A DNA stretch of 64,000 nt from Flaccisagitta enflata (GCA_965153355.1 OZ231128.1:36890001-36954000), one strand, 5' to 3'. Shown: positions 23,886 through 36,029, counted from the first letter of the stretch. Numbers and translations are program-made. The notes: generated by a model from the letters alone, not told the origin.

Positions 23886-24027
23886 CCCTGAATATTTCTG
23901 ACCCTGTCCACGCAGTCCCTGCGCTAATCCGACCTTTACGAAACGATCTACATTGCTCAGTTAACTGTTGGTGCAGACTACAGTTGTGTGACTCTTTGTG
24001 AACATGCCAGAAAACAAAAAGCTAAAG

Positions 24028-24222
<195 letters not shown>

Positions 24223-25131
24223 GCTGTTGTCGTTGTTTTTGTCGAGGACAATGTAGTGGGAACCTACGGCACCATTTGCCTGAGTATTTTGCATTGCGTT
24301 TGGCTTCACCTATTGACGGAAGAGAGGCTTTGTGCCTACACATTTGGCATAACCCTCAGATTCATTCAAATTCAGGTTCTTTTACATCTTGTCATACAGT
24401 ACGTTCCATTCCCACCCATACCCACTAGCTAGCTACAGTTTCCATCAGAGTATCCAACAACACTAACGTAAAACTTACAATCGTAAACTTACTGGTATGT
24501 TGCGCTATTCTAAATAGTAATGGATGAAGAAGTCAATTTAGTGTAAAGGCAGCATTCACGTTTCATGGTCGTCCTTTTCATTGAGCCAAAAGTTTTGTAC
24601 CACGAGAGCATCTTTTTCTTACGCAAATTCGTGCATTTTTCTAACTTTTCCAAATTATCTAAAGGTGGAATGAAATGAATGAAATGATCAATCAAAGATA
24701 ACTTAAAAATCATTGCACTGTATGAGGCAACCGGTATCGGCAAGTGTCCAACGCAACCCCTCTTACTGCTAATGGTATTACCTCCTCTCCATGGAAGTTA
24801 TGGCCAAAAATCATTACATAATGAGTACAAAACATGAAACTGACGAATGTAAACCATAAATAAGGAATAAATGACAGTCGTGTAACAACTTGATAACAAA
24901 AACATACCGATCAACAAACACATCCTCCGTCTTTTTCCTCACTCAATCTAGGATCATCTTACTTGCGCTGTCGCTCAGGTTCGATCCATTCATGAATCGC
25001 TAATATCAACGGAGCAATTTCAGAGTAGCCATCCAAACCCGCTGTACGAGCCCGTCAAATAAGTACAAGATCCCACTCGAAACAAAAGTCTCTCTACTTA
25101 TCTCTCTCCATCTAACTCACCACCATTCAAG

Positions 25132-25749
25132 ATGTCTGAAGCTGCCGCTGCTCCTGCTGCTAAAGTGAAGAAGGTCGCCAAGCCCAAGAAGCCCGCGGTT
25201 CATCCTTCTTACGGCGAAATGATCGCCAAGGCCATCGTCGGTCTCGCCGATAAGAAGGGTTCTTCCAAGGTCGCCATCAAGAAGTACATCCTCGCCAACT
25301 TCAAGGTCGAGGATAACAAAACCACTAACACTCAACTCAACTTGGCTTTGAAACGCGGCGTCGAGGGTGGCAAACTCGTCACCGCCAAAGGCCACGCCGG
25401 CACCTTCAAAGCCGTCAAAGCTGAGAAGCCCAAGAAGAAACCCGCTCCTAAGAAGACGCCCAAGAAAGCAGCTGTCAAAAAGCCTGCTGCCAAGAAGACT
25501 CCAAAGAAGACAGCCGCTGCTAAGAAGCCCGCGGCCACAAAGAAGACCCCTGCCAAGAAAGCTGCCGCAACCAAAAAGCCAGCTGCCAAAAAAAGCACCG
25601 CGGCTAAGAAGTCTCCAGCTAAGAAAGTGGCTGTCAAGAAGCCGGCCCCTACGAAACCCGCGGCTAAGAAGACACCCAAAAAGCCCGCGGCCAAGAAACC
25701 CGCGGCTATGAAGCCCGCGGCTAAAAAGGCTGCCCCTAAGAAGAAGTAA
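25132..25749 (+). CDS. linker histone H1
   Basis: Intronless 205-residue frame. A short Ala/Lys N-terminus is followed by the winged-helix globular domain at ~22-98: HPSYGEMIAKAIVGLADKKG, AIKKYILANF, NLALKRGVEGGKLV and GTFKA. A ~105-residue tail consists almost wholly of KKPAAKKTPKKAA units. This is the textbook H1 layout. It binds nucleosomal linker DNA and compacts chromatin. The AAGATG start context and the position of the globular domain fix the start. The histone 3' stem-loop 32 bases past the stop marks it as a replication-dependent, non-polyadenylated histone gene. No core histone genes lie nearby, so it is a solitary copy in this window. Codon use is GC-richer than the surrounding DNA. 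Confidence 0.97.
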   Translation: MSEAAAAPAAKVKKVAKPKKPAVHPSYGEMIAKAIVGLADKKGSSKVAIKKYILANFKVEDNKTTNTQLNLALKRGVEGGKLVTAKGHAGTFKAVKAEKPKKKPAPKKTPKKAAVKKPAAKKTPKKTAAAKKPAATKKTPAKKAAATKKPAAKKSTAAKKSPAKKVAVKKPAPTKPAAKKTPKKPAAKKPAAMKPAAKKAAPKKK

Positions 25750-25780
25750 AATTTGTCTTTTTGTTTTTAAACACCCCAAT

Positions 25781-25796
25781 GGCCCTTATCAGGGCC
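25781..25796 (+). terminator. histone mRNA 3' stem-loop
   Basis: GGCCCTTATCAGGGCC followed by ACCCA: a six-base-pair stem, four-base TATC loop and the conserved flank. It is 32 bases after the H1 stop. A purine-rich AAAAAGAATA at about 25810 is in the position of the histone downstream element. Such stem-loops bind SLBP and direct U7-dependent 3' cleavage. Confidence 0.93.
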
Positions 25797-25894
25797 ACCC
25801 AATACTCTAAAAAGAATATCGAAATGTATAAACAGCGGTGTGTAGAACGTACAGTTTCACCCCAGAGAATAATAGAAATCATTCTCTTAATGTT

Positions 25895-26133
25895 ATTTTC
25901 TATTCCGCTTTGTCAGTCTGTCCATTTGATGGTCCCTCTGTGCCTGTGGGTCAGTCCATCACACTTTACATTTTTGGGTCTTTTTTTTTTGCAGTCTCTG
26001 GCCTCAATGCTCCTGCCCAAATGGTGAAGTGGGCTCAAATACAGCCCCTGCCCACCCGCAAGCGACTGCGGTAGTCGTCTACCCGACCTTTTTATTTTAA
26101 AGACACAAATCTGCCGTCTACCCGACCTTGTTA
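25895..26133 (+). mobile_element. HINE-like element, diverged
   Basis: CGCTTTGTCAGTCTGTCCAT core at 25908, then CCCACCCGCAAGCGACTGCG and GTCGTCTACCCGACCTT at 26055-26091. The 3' end CGTCTACCCGACCTTGTTAA is repeated at 26114-26133. The 5' hairpin is lost. Confidence 0.55.
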
Positions 26134-26247
26134 ATTCAAAAACACAAATCTGCATACTTACAGCGGAGCACTGATAGAGCGCACCCGCTATTAAGGCATG
26201 CCTGCTATAAGGTATGGAGCTTTTAGATCTAAAGACTTTGTAGTTTT

Positions 26248-26489
26248 TAGTCGCGTGTACGCGACTCTACAACCTGCTTTGTCAGTCTGTTGATCTGTCG
26301 GTCCGTCACACTTTACTTTTTTACTATACTTTAAGGTCTTTTAGGTCTTTTTAAGTCTTTTTAAGTTGTCTTGAGTCATTTTGAGTCATCTTGAGTCAAT
26401 AAAAGTCATCTTAAGTCATTTATGTCTTAGGTGTCATTTATGTCATCTTAAGTAATAAGTCATTTATGCCTTAGGTGTGGGCCTTGTTT
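26248..26489 (+). mobile_element. HINE-like element with AAGTC core
   Basis: The 5' hairpin is GTCGCGTGTACGCGAC, then CTCTACAACCTGCTTTGTC, GGTCCGTC, and a TTTTAAGTC/TTGAGTCA minisatellite to about 26470, ending GGGCCTTGTT. The subterminal inverted copy has been lost. Confidence 0.65.
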
Positions 26490-26829
26490 TTGTTGTCAAG
26501 TAAAAATGTTATTCAAATCATATATTTTCAACAACGCAAAAATTTTTTGAGTCCCTTAGTATGCGCTTAGATGAAGCGCAACTGTAACAGATTGAATCCA
26601 TTAGTCCCTTGGAATCTGTTGTTGCTGGTTTCACCTCTACTTTAACTGTGAATCTTAGGAATCAGGAATCTCAGAATTTTGGTCGGCCTTCTTGGTGGAT
26701 CAAGCTCAAGAAGTGAAGAAGGGTCTTTGGTAGCATTTCAAATAGGATCCAATTGAACTGATTACATTGCTACCCAGACATACACATTATGGAGGAGCGG
26801 GGAGCGCCGCTCCTCGGAAGGGATGGAAG

Positions 26830-26908
26830 TTTGTCGGAAGGGAAGGGAAGGGAAGGAAGGAAGGAAGGAAGGAAGGAAGGAAGGAAGGAAGGAAGGGAGG
26901 AAGAGAGG

Positions 26909-26966
<58 letters not shown>

Positions 26967-27025
26967 GAAGGAAAAGAAAAAGAAAAAAAAGAAAAAAAAA
27001 GGGAGGAAGAAAGAAACAGAGAGAG
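26830..27025. repeat. (GGAA)n(GAAA)n purine tract
   Basis: About 190 purines in succession: GGAA tetranucleotides, GAAA tetranucleotides, then mixed A/G. 27030-27660 is unique with no gene seen. Confidence 0.93.
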
Positions 27026-27666
27026 GAAAGAAAAAAAACAAGGGCAAAGAAGTCATCATAGCTTGGAGCGGCCCAAAAATTCAACATGCTGATTGGTTGA
27101 TTAAAGACACGATTGACATGATGCATGGTGCAGGAAAATGGCACTGTGCAGTCTGTGCATAGCTCTGCAGCTTCAAAACTCAAATTTTCTCATATCTCAG
27201 AGGCTGTTGATTCACTTCAAAATGTCTTTGATTACGTGTAGAACTGTGTTATTGTATGTCTTAAAATGAAAAAAAATGTATTTATGCATATTTTTTGCTT
27301 TTTTCTATATCTTGATTGCTATAAGACAGGAAATAGTTATAAAATCATGTCGGAAACTTTGAGGTTGAAATCCCTGCCCCTCGGAAGGTTTGAAAGATGT
27401 GTATGTCTGTTGCTACCATCTTGCTCAAAAATATACTCTCACCTATAAAGCTAGTTTGTTTTCAAAAAACACACACAAAAAAGCTTACCAACAAAAAGCA
27501 TTGTGTAAAAATAAAAAAAAGCAAGGGGAAAAATTTGTTTTTTCCCTGGCTGATCATATGAAAAGTAGTGACCATTACAAAGAGCTTTGAAATATCTGTC
27601 AGATGCCGCCAAGCAGATTCTTATGGTTCAAACCAGTCAAACTCTCTATCAAAATGAATGTACATA

Positions 27667-27850
27667 CAGTTAAGTCCTCTCCAATGGATCCGCTTTTAAC
27701 AGAATTCCACTTTTAACAGACACATAAATCCATTCTTTGTCCCTTTAGCCTGTTTTCTTTCATTTGTTATCTTGGCTCTAACAAAATTGCGCCTATAACA
27801 GATGAAATTTGATGGTCCCTTGAAATCCGTTGGAGTGGGTTTAAGAGTAC
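27667..27850. mobile_element. pogo/Tigger-like MITE remnant
   Basis: TA-CAGTTAAGTCCTCTCCAATGG on the left and CCGTTGGAGTGGG on the right, about 180 bp, colinear with 895-1076 in its inner sequence (GGATCCGC, AGAATTCCAC). The right-hand ~57 bp recurs at 28184-28240 beyond the adjacent HINE-like element. Confidence 0.6.
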
Positions 27851-27858
27851 CCATGAAA

Positions 27859-28190
27859 ACAAGGCCAACACCTATAAGTCGCGTGCGAGACTTTCAGACT
27901 AAGAATGACTTAGAATTAATTAGAATGACTTTCAATGACTTAGAATGACTTAAAATGACCAAAAAGGACTTAAAATGACTTAAAAACCTAGTAACCAAAA
28001 ATAAATTAAAATGACTTACAGTGACTTAGAATGACTCAAAATGACTCAGAATGTCTCAAAATGACTCAGAATAACTATTAATGACTTTAAATGACTTAAA
28101 ATGACTTAAGAGTTGATGTTATATCAAAAAAAAATAAAGTGTGACGGACGGACTGACGGACCGATGGACCGACGGATGGACCAATAACAG
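27859..28190 (-). mobile_element. HINE-like element with TGACTTAGAA core
   Basis: AACAAGGCCAACACCTATAAG and GTCGCGTGCG (3' side), some 17 degenerate AATGACTTAG units (27898-28110), and a GACGGACCGATGGACC core. The 5' hairpin is missing and the sequence runs straight into a second copy of the neighbouring MITE right end. Confidence 0.65.
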
Positions 28191-28261
28191 ATAAAATTTG
28201 ATGGTCCCTTGAAATCCGTTGGAGTGGGTTTTAGAGTACCAAAGAAAAAAATTGTTACAAA

Positions 28262-28457
28262 AATTGTCTAAAAATCCTTCATTTATGGCATTTTAAGTCA
28301 TTTTAAGACATTTTTAGTCATTTTAAGTCATTAACAGATAATTCATATCATTTGAGTTTGTTTCAGTCATTCATGTCATTTTTTTTCTTCGATATTCATT
28401 CATGACTCCAGTCACTTCAATGTCAAGCACGCGACTTACAGGTGTTTGCCTTATTTT
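28262..28457 (+). mobile_element. HINE-like element, 3' part
   Basis: TTTTAAGTCATT units, then AAGCACGCGACTTACAGGTG and a 3' end TTTGCCTTATTTT. Same sub-family as 27859-28190 and 41130-41506. Confidence 0.55.
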
Positions 28458-28495
28458 CTCCTCCATTGAAGTCAATGAAAGAATTCAACTTTGAA

Positions 28496-28917
28496 TACCA
28501 CGCGAATCAAAAAAAAAAAAAAAAGACGCACCCCTTTATTTATGAATAAAACAGATAAAAAGAATATTTTTTTCTATTTTCAATTAAGTTATTCTTAAAG
28601 ATTTTCAAAAAATCTTTCATTCTAGACCAACCCCAGGTCTGTATCTCAAACGGTTTAGGAGCTAGAGCTCTGCAAAGAGAAGCGCTATTTTGCTGAAATG
28701 CACATTTTACATAGGGATTGCGAAACTGAAACAGGCAACATTTTTACTTAAACTTATGCCATTTCTAAACGAAGAAAGATAGAAATACCAGATTGGCGCC
28801 AAATAAAAGTACTTTTAAAGGGCTTTAAAAAGGTCTAAGATTTTTATTAGTATCTCTGAATCTTTATGGTTAAATGAGCCATTTAAAAGTGCGTCTTTTT
28901 TTTTTATACGCGTGGTA
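28496..28917. mobile_element. 422 bp MITE, TACCACGCG ends
   Basis: Starts TACCACGCGAATC-(A)n-GACGCAC and ends GTGCGTC-(T)n-ATACGCGTGGTA. The interior is AT-rich, non-coding, and includes TTGGCGCCAAA and GAGCTAGAGCTC. A second copy in opposite orientation lies at 48604-49009, with colinear interior. Confidence 0.85.
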
Positions 28918-30950
28918 ATCATAATGTTGATATACATTGGAATAACACGATGTACTACAAAAACCTGAACATTTTTTTCGCCTTTTGACTGAAATCTATC
29001 ACAGATTATAGTAGTTTACTTAAAGGCAGAACTGACAAGTTTTTCTACAGAATATTTTGAATTGATCACATTTTCCGATTTTTTTCCATATGGCGCATGA
29101 ATTCGAGGAAGCGGCATCGACACAAGCAGAAGGATTCACCGTTGGGGATGTCACTGATGACTCCTGTAAGCGAGAACAACGGATTTTGGTTCACGTCAAG
29201 TGTTAGAACAGTATGTTGGAAGCTCAAACTATAGTTTCCCAAGAAGCAGATAAGTGATAGGCAGAGCCTTTGAGTAAATATTGTTTTTTAACCTTTTCTG
29301 TAACTGAAATGAAAACAAATATCAATAACTCCCCCGACTTGAATCCGTGGCTAAGCAGAAGGAGAAATTTAATCCAATTTCATCGCTTTTCCGATATTGC
29401 CATGAGCATTAAAATTTGATTTGTTGTCAGTTCCATCTTAATTCACTTGCTGTAAAATTAATATTCACTTGCTTCCAAGTTCCAACGTACTGCAGTGGTG
29501 TACCAGTAATGGCGGCTGTCGCCGTGAGGAAAGAAGTCGTACACTATACAGCTGGCGGACATCAAATCCGCTGGAATTAGCGGGACCCCTCTGGATTTTG
29601 TTGATTTCAACAGTTTCAACAGGATATTTACTATAGTTTATGTAGTAAAAAATAGATATTGCAATTTTACTCAAAATACGTCATCTTCGATTTTTTTCAT
29701 TTTCTGCCCATTAAGGGCCCTAAGTGAGCCCACCTTGGTGGTACATTGATCTCAGATACTCCCTGCCCCTAAGGGGCCCAAAAATGGGGCAAAAATTTTT
29801 TTACGTTAAATCCGTTGATTTTAGCGGGGGCAGGGTCACTTTTTTATATTACCATGCTAAAACCGCTGATTTTAACGGGTTTAACGTCAAAATCCCCTTT
29901 ATCGGTCCTTGGCATGCTTATTTGACATCATGAGAACCTCTATGGTGACAAAAATGAGCAAGTTAGCACACATGAGCAAGCATGAGCAAGCATGAGCAAG
30001 AATGCTAAATCCGTTGATTTTAACAGGTTTAACATCAAAATCCCCTAATTAAATCCTTCTAATGCTTATTTGACAACATGACACCCTCTTTGGTTACAAA
30101 AAAGAGCAAGTGAGCACACATGAGCAAGCATGAGCAAGAATGTTAAATCCTTTGATTTTAACAGGTTTAACTTCAAAATCCCCTATCTTTGGCCTCCGCA
30201 TGCTTATTTTACATCATAAGACCCTCTATGGTGATGAAAAAGAGCAAGTAAGCACACATGAGCAAGCATGAGCAAGCATGAGCAAGAATGCTATATCCGC
30301 TGATTTTAACAAGTTTAACACCAAAATCCCCTATCTATGGCCTCCGCATGCTTATTTTACATCATGAGACCCTCTATGGTGACAAAAAAGAGCAAGTGAG
30401 CACACATAAGCATGAATGAGCAAGCATGAGCAAGCATGAGCAAGACTGCTGAATCTGCTGATTTTAACAGGATAAACAGCAAAGTTCCCTATATTGGTCC
30501 TCCACATGTTTATTTGACATCTTTAGATCCTATATGGTGATGAAGTAGAGCAAGTGAGCACACATGAGCAAGCTTGAGCAAGAATGCTTAATTCGCTGAT
30601 TTTAACAGGTCCTCATTTAAGTCCTCCCCATGCTTTTACATTGTGAGACCCTATATGGTAATGAGGTAGAGCAAGTGAGCAAACATGAGCAAACATGAGC
30701 AAGCATGAGCAAGCATGCCAAATTTGCTGATTTTAACAGGTTTAACATTGAAGTTCCCTATCAAGTTCCTTTACATGTTTATTTCACATCTTGAGATCCT
30801 TTATGGTGACGAGAAAGAGAAACTGCGCACACATGAGCAAGTATGCTAAATCCGCTGATCTTAACAGGTCTAACATCAGAGTTCACTTTTTTGGTCTTCC
30901 ACATGCAACCGACCAAACCCCCTCTTTCTTTCTCTCTCTCTCTCACTTTC

Positions 30951-31053
<103 letters not shown>

Positions 31054-31247
31054 TCATAATCAACACCATGCTAGTTCAAGTCCTTTTCTAATTTCACTCA
31101 ACTCATATCTGAATTTAGAATGCAACAACAATACAACTATGTAAACGTGGAAGGAACATATGATGGAATTCAATCAAAATCTTGAAATCGCAATGTTTGT
31201 ATCTTGTGTTCTGTCTTCTTGTATTCATTTTCCTGTTCTGCGCCCAG

Positions 31248-31441
31248 AGGGGAGGCGGAAGCAGGGGCCAATGATTTATTGGCTGCAAGCGAAGATGATG
31301 CTCTTCCACCCGCAGAGATTTTCCCTATAAACAAATTCAAGCAGCTATTGAAATCTTTTAAGTCATGTGTTGAATATTTCATTTGCGTCAATAAAGAATT
31401 TGAAAAGAAAGGAAAAATCAAGGCTGTATTCACACCACCCT
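31248..31441 (+). pseudogene. coding-like segment B, left arm copy
   Basis: After acceptor TTTTCCTGTTCTGCGCCCAG a frame of about 64 codons reads APRGEAEAGANDLLAASEDD, then NKFKQLLKSFKSCVEY and FEKKGKIKAVFTPP to a stop at 31441. The mirror copy (right arm, minus strand, about 33461-33243) reads GEAEAGADDLLAARQDDALP and KQLLKFYKSCVEFEKKGKIK, lacking about eight codons. Both frames are open and differ mostly by substitutions. Product not recognised. Confidence 0.4.
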
Positions 31442-31525
31442 AGTCACCAAGGGGTGAGCAGAGGTGGATCAATTTACCAACGGACACAGCGGCTTCTAGA
31501 GTTGCGTCCATGGACTAAAAAGATG
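31440..31525 (-). mobile_element. HINE-like element, shortened, left arm copy
   Basis: About 85 bp: GTCACCAAGGGGTGAGCAGA at the 3' side, TTACCAACGGACACAG, then CTCTAGAAGCC-type sequence and a worn 5' hairpin (GTTGCGTCCATGGAC, then TAAAAAGA). The mirror copy at 33161-33245 keeps GTCACGTGGACGCGAC and GGTGAC. Confidence 0.55.
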
Positions 31526-31534
31526 AAATCATAC

Positions 31535-31649
31535 CTTTTGGTTGCTGAATGCCCACAGAGGGATTTTGAGCATGAATATGAGAAGGCTTGAGCGCTTGGA
31601 TGGATGCGTCCAAATCCTTTCTGCTAGTGGCTTTCTGTCCATGAAATAT
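31535..31649 (-). pseudogene. degraded exon A2 copy, left arm
   Basis: A 115 bp minus-strand copy of 33033-33147 with intact acceptor and donor. Its translation is IFHGQKATSRKDLDASIQAL, then PSHIHAQNPSVGIQQPK. The partner exon A1 on this arm (about 32030-32100) has lost roughly 74 bases and its donor is ATAAGT instead of GTAAGT, so this copy is not expected to be functional. Confidence 0.55.
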
Positions 31650-31711
31650 CTGCATTTCAATAGATACAGAACTAATCAATGAAGCTAAAATTAGCGAATC
31701 CACATGCAGAA

Positions 31712-31838
31712 GAACAAGGCCAAGTAGGCCACTGAGGTGCGACATGTGGATTGTCGAGTGAATGCGTTACCCGACCGACCACCCGACCGACCAACCAACC
31801 AACCAACGGACATAGCCAGCTTTGTCGCACCTAAAAAG
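31712..31838 (-). mobile_element. HINE-like element, GGTGCG sub-family
   Basis: AACAAGGCCAAGTAGGCC (3' end), GGTGCGACATGTGGAT, CCGACCGACC core, and 5' end GTCGCACCTAAAAA. It is the mirror image of 32490-32610 in the other palindrome arm and about 80% like 5447-5573. Confidence 0.75.
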
Positions 31839-31841
31839 ATG

Positions 31842-32003
31842 AAACAAGACTGTATACACAGCAGAATTAGTCGCAAATGGGTGGGTAAGAGCGGAAAATC
31901 TCAAAATACGACTGTTATTGAAAGAACGACCGACCAACGGAATGTTGGACTGACAACCGACGGACCGAAAGGTTGCTTATAGAGTCGCGTGTCCACGACA
32001 AAA
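31842..32003 (-). mobile_element. HINE-like element, GTCGCG sub-family, diverged
   Basis: AACAAGACTGTATACACAGC at the 3' side, GTCGCAAATGGGTGGGTAAG, CGACCGACCAACGG core and GTCGCGTGTCCACGAC at the 5' side. Tandem with the preceding copy; mirror image at 32325-32487. Confidence 0.7.
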
Positions 32004-32154
32004 AAAGAAGGAAAAAAAAAGCATTGAAACTTATTTTGTATCCCTCCTGGTATTTTCAGAAAGAGGAATTCCTCACATTTTTGGGTATCAAGCCACAGAG
32101 CGCCTAAAATGAGTATCACATCCACGTAATGACGGCAAATTTTACTCATATTAG

Positions 32155-33147
32155 GCGCTCTGGGGCTGAATACCCAAAAATGTGAGGAATTCCTCCTTCT
32201 GAAATCGCGAGAAAAGAAAGTACTGGAGGAAGTTTGTGCCAACGGCAAGGTGTCTGAAGAAACTGCCGCGAGTTACCAGGAGGGCTACAAAGTAAGTTTC
32301 AATGCTTTTTCTTTCCTTCTTTTTTAGTCATGGACACGCGACTCTATAAGCCACCTTACGGTCTGTCAGTCGTCGGTCCGACATTCTGTTGGTTGGTCGT
32401 TCCTTCTATAACAAAGTCGTATTTTGAGATTTTTCGCTCTTGCCCACCCATTTGCGACTAATTCTGTTATGTATACTGTCTTGTTTCATCTTTTTAGGTG
32501 CGACAAAGCATCTCTATAACTGTATCCGTTGGTTGGTTGGTTGATTGGTTGGTCGGGTAACGCATTCATTCGACGATCCACATGTCGCACCTTATTGGCC
32601 TACTTGGTAGGGTGGCTACCTGAAGGGTGATTTTTGCTCAAAATTTAAAATTCCTCCGCTATCTAACCATACATGCTTAGCCGCATTTAGGCAGTAAATC
32701 AGACAGAGGTTGGTATTTGATCAAGAAACCTGCACGGCAACACAATGGTAAAGTATATGAAAGCAATTTTACACCCATTGAAACTCTATAGCATTGCCGT
32801 GCGGGTTTTCTTTCCAGACACCAATCTCCGCTTGCCTCAATTCCTTTTAAAACACGACTTAGAGTGTATAGTTAGTTGGCTGAGGCGTTCTGAAATTTGA
32901 CCACATTTGACCCTCCAGGTAACCGCCCTACTACTTGGCCCTATTACTTGGCCCTACTACTTGGCCTTGTTCTTCTGCATGTGTGCATGTGTTGTAGCTT
33001 CATTGATCGGTTCTGTATCTATTGAAATGCAGATATTTCTTGGACAGAAAGCCACTAGCGGAAAGGATTTGGACGCAGCCATCGAAGAGCTCAAGCTTTC
33101 TCATATTCATGCTCAAAATCCCTCTGTGGACATTCAGCAACCAAAAG
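32155..33147 (+). CDS. two exons of an unrecognised gene (A1, A2)
   Basis: Exon A1 is 32155-32291 (acceptor TTTTACTCATATTAG, donor GTAAGT), phase 1 in and 0 out. It reads TQKCEEFLLLKSREKKVLEE, then VCANGKVSEETAASYQEGYK. Exon A2 is 33033-33147 (acceptor GAAATGCAG, donor GGTATGA), entering in phase 0. It reads IFLGQKATSGKDLDAAIEEL, then SHIHAQNPSVDIQQPK. The sequence is charged, mostly helical, without membrane spans. Splice sites and phase agree, and both exons have decayed counterparts in the left palindrome arm, which argues that this arm is the better-preserved copy. The intron holds two HINE-like elements. Start, end and further exons were not found; product not recognised. Confidence 0.5.
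32325..32487 (+). mobile_element. HINE-like element in intron, GTCGCG type
   Basis: TTTTTTAGTCATGGACACGCGAC at the 5' end, GTCGGTCC core, GCCCACCCATTTGCGAC and 3' end TATGTATACTGTCTTGTT. Mirror of 31842-32003. Confidence 0.7.
32490..32612 (+). mobile_element. HINE-like element in intron, GGTGCG type
   Basis: GGTGCGACAAAGCATC (one mismatch in the hairpin), GGTTGGTTGG core, subterminal GTCGCACC, and 3' hairpin GGCCTACTTGG where the copy stops short of CCTTGTT. Confidence 0.7.
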
Positions 33148-33160
33148 GTATGATTTTATC

Positions 33161-33245
33161 TTTTTAGTCACGTGGACGCGACTCTAGAAGCCGCCGTGTC
33201 TGTCGGTAAATTGATCCACCTCTGCTCACCCTTTGGTGACTAAGG
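33161..33245 (+). mobile_element. HINE-like element, shortened
   Basis: The 5' hairpin is GTCACGTGGACGCGAC after TTTTTA, then CTCTAGAAGCCGCC, GTCTGTCGG and GGTGACTAAGG. Mirror of 31440-31525; it lies 14 bases past the donor of exon A2. Confidence 0.6.
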
Positions 33246-33609
33246 AGGGGGGGTATGAATACAGCCTTGATTTTTCCTTTCTTTTCAAATTCGACACATG
33301 ACTTATAAAATTTCAATAGCTGCTTGAATTTGTTTAGAGGGAAAGTCTCTGTAGGTGGAAGAGCATCATCTTGGCGTGCAGCCAATAAATCATCGGCCCC
33401 TGCTTCTGCCTCCCCCTCTTGGCGCAGAACAGGAAAATGAATACAAGAAGAAACAACACAAGATACAAACATTGCAATTTCAAGATTTTGATTGAATTCC
33501 ATCATATGTTCCTTCCACGTATACATAGTTGTATTGTTGTTGCATTCTAAATTGAGATATGAGTTGAGTGAAATTAGAAAAGGACTTGAACTAGCATGGT
33601 GTTGATTAT

Positions 33610-33880
<271 letters not shown>

Positions 33881-33905
33881 CAGACAGACAGACAGAGAGA
33901 CAGAC

Positions 33906-33936
<31 letters not shown>

Positions 33937-33947
33937 GAGACAAAGAA

Positions 33948-33992
<45 letters not shown>

Positions 33993-36029
33993 AAGTGAGA
34001 GAGAGAGAGACAGAGAAAGTGAGAGAGAGAGAGAGAGAGAGACAAAGAAAGTGAGAGAGAGAGAGAGACAGACAGACAGAGAAAGTGAGACTGAGAGAGA
34101 AAGAAAGAGGGGGTTTGGTCAGTTGCATGTGGAAGACCAAAAAAGTGAACTCTGATGTTAGACCTGTTAAGATCAGCGGATTTAGCATACTTGCTTATGT
34201 GTGCTCAGTTTCTCTTTCTTGTCACCATAAAGGATCTCAAGATGTGAAATAAACATGAAAAGGAACTTGATAGGGAACTTCAATGTTAAACCGGTTAAAA
34301 TCAGCGAATTTGGCGTGCTTGCTCATGCTTGCTCATGTTTGCTCATGTTTGCTCATTTGCTCGACCTCATTACCATATAGGGTGTCATGATGTAAAAGCA
34401 TGGGGAGGACTTAAATGAGGAACTTCGATGTTGAACCTGTTAAAATCAGCGAATTTAGCATTCTTGCTTAAGCTTGCTCATGTGTGCTCACTTGCTCTAC
34501 ATCATCACCATATAGGATCTAAAGATGTCAAATAAACATGTGGAGGACCAAAATAGGGAACTTTGCTGTTTATCCTGTTAAAATCAGCAGATTTAGCAGT
34601 CTTGCTCATGCTTGCTCATGCTTGCTCATGCTTGCTCATGCATGCTTATGTGTGCTCACTTGCTCTTTTTGTCACCATAGAGGGTCTCATGATGTAAAAT
34701 AAGCATGTGTTAGATTTGTTAAAATCAGCGGATATAGCATTCTTGCTCATGCTTGCTCATGCTTGCTCATGGGTGCTCACTTGCTCTTTTTCATCACCAT
34801 AGAGGGTCTTATGATGTAAAATAACTAAATAAGCATGCGGAGGCCAAAGATAGGGGATTTTGATGTTAAACCTGTTAAAATCAACGGATTTAGCATTCTT
34901 GCTCATGCTTGCTCATGCTTGCTTATGTGTGCTCACTTGCTCTTTTTTGTAACCAAAGAGGGTGTCATGTTGTCGAATAAGCCACCCTTTCCACATTTAT
35001 ATGGTTTTAGGTAATAGAATCATTTATGGCTTTGAACTGTTATTTTTGAAAGAAAATGAGTAAGGTTGAATCATTTTACAACCTATTATTTAGTTCCAGG
35101 TTTGGACACTCATGTAGGGGATAAAACAAAAGCATTGGAGAACAAAATGGAGTCAAAAAGTCAGTCTTTAGACTTCCAGGAAAATGGCGCAAAAATGCTC
35201 TTACTTTAGCACCATGTTCAATAATAAGAAATTGGGGCAATATGATAATTCTCCTTGAGACAAAGACCTGAAATGAACACTCAATTACTTGAAAAACATA
35301 TAAAAAAGTGCAAAAAATATTTTCTATAAATTTTTATCGATGAAAACAACAGACAAATACTTCCATTTTTATGGCGCCAAGGCACATAAGCGATTCAATT
35401 ACCCTATCCTGATCAGGGTGAAGCATTAGAAGGATTTGAATAGGGGATTTTGACGAAAAACCTGTTAAAATCAACGGATTTAGCATTCTTGCTCATGCTT
35501 GCTCATGCTTGCTCATGTGTGCTCACTTGCTCAATTTTGTCACCATAGAGGTTCTCATGATATCAAATAAGCATACCGAGGACCGATATAGGGGATTTTG
35601 ACGTTAACCCCGTTAAAATCAGCGGTTTTAGCATGGTCTTATAAAAAAGTGACCCTGCCCCCGCTAAAATCAACGGATTTAACGTAAAAAAATTTTTGCC
35701 CCAATTTTTGGCCCCTTAGGGGCAGGGAGTATCTGAGATTAATGTACCACCAAGGTGGGCTCATTTAGGGCCCTTAATGGGCAGAAAATGAAAAAAATCG
35801 AAGATGATGTATTTTGAGTAAAATTGTAATATTTGTCTTTTACTATATAAACAACAGTAAATATCCTGTTGAAACTGTTGAAATCAACAAAATCAAGAGG
35901 GGTCCCGCTAATTCCAGCGGATTTGATGTCCGCCAGCTGCTATAGGCGTTTTGGGCAATACCAGCACTTTATTATTTTGGTCACTTTATGGATTTTTTTT
36001 GTACAATACAAACCTATTAGTGTATTAGA

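Noticed and set aside
25117-25779. Antisense 220-codon frame across histone H1
   Set aside because: It is the shadow of the Lys/Ala-rich H1 tail on the other strand; H1 itself has globular-domain homology and the stem-loop.
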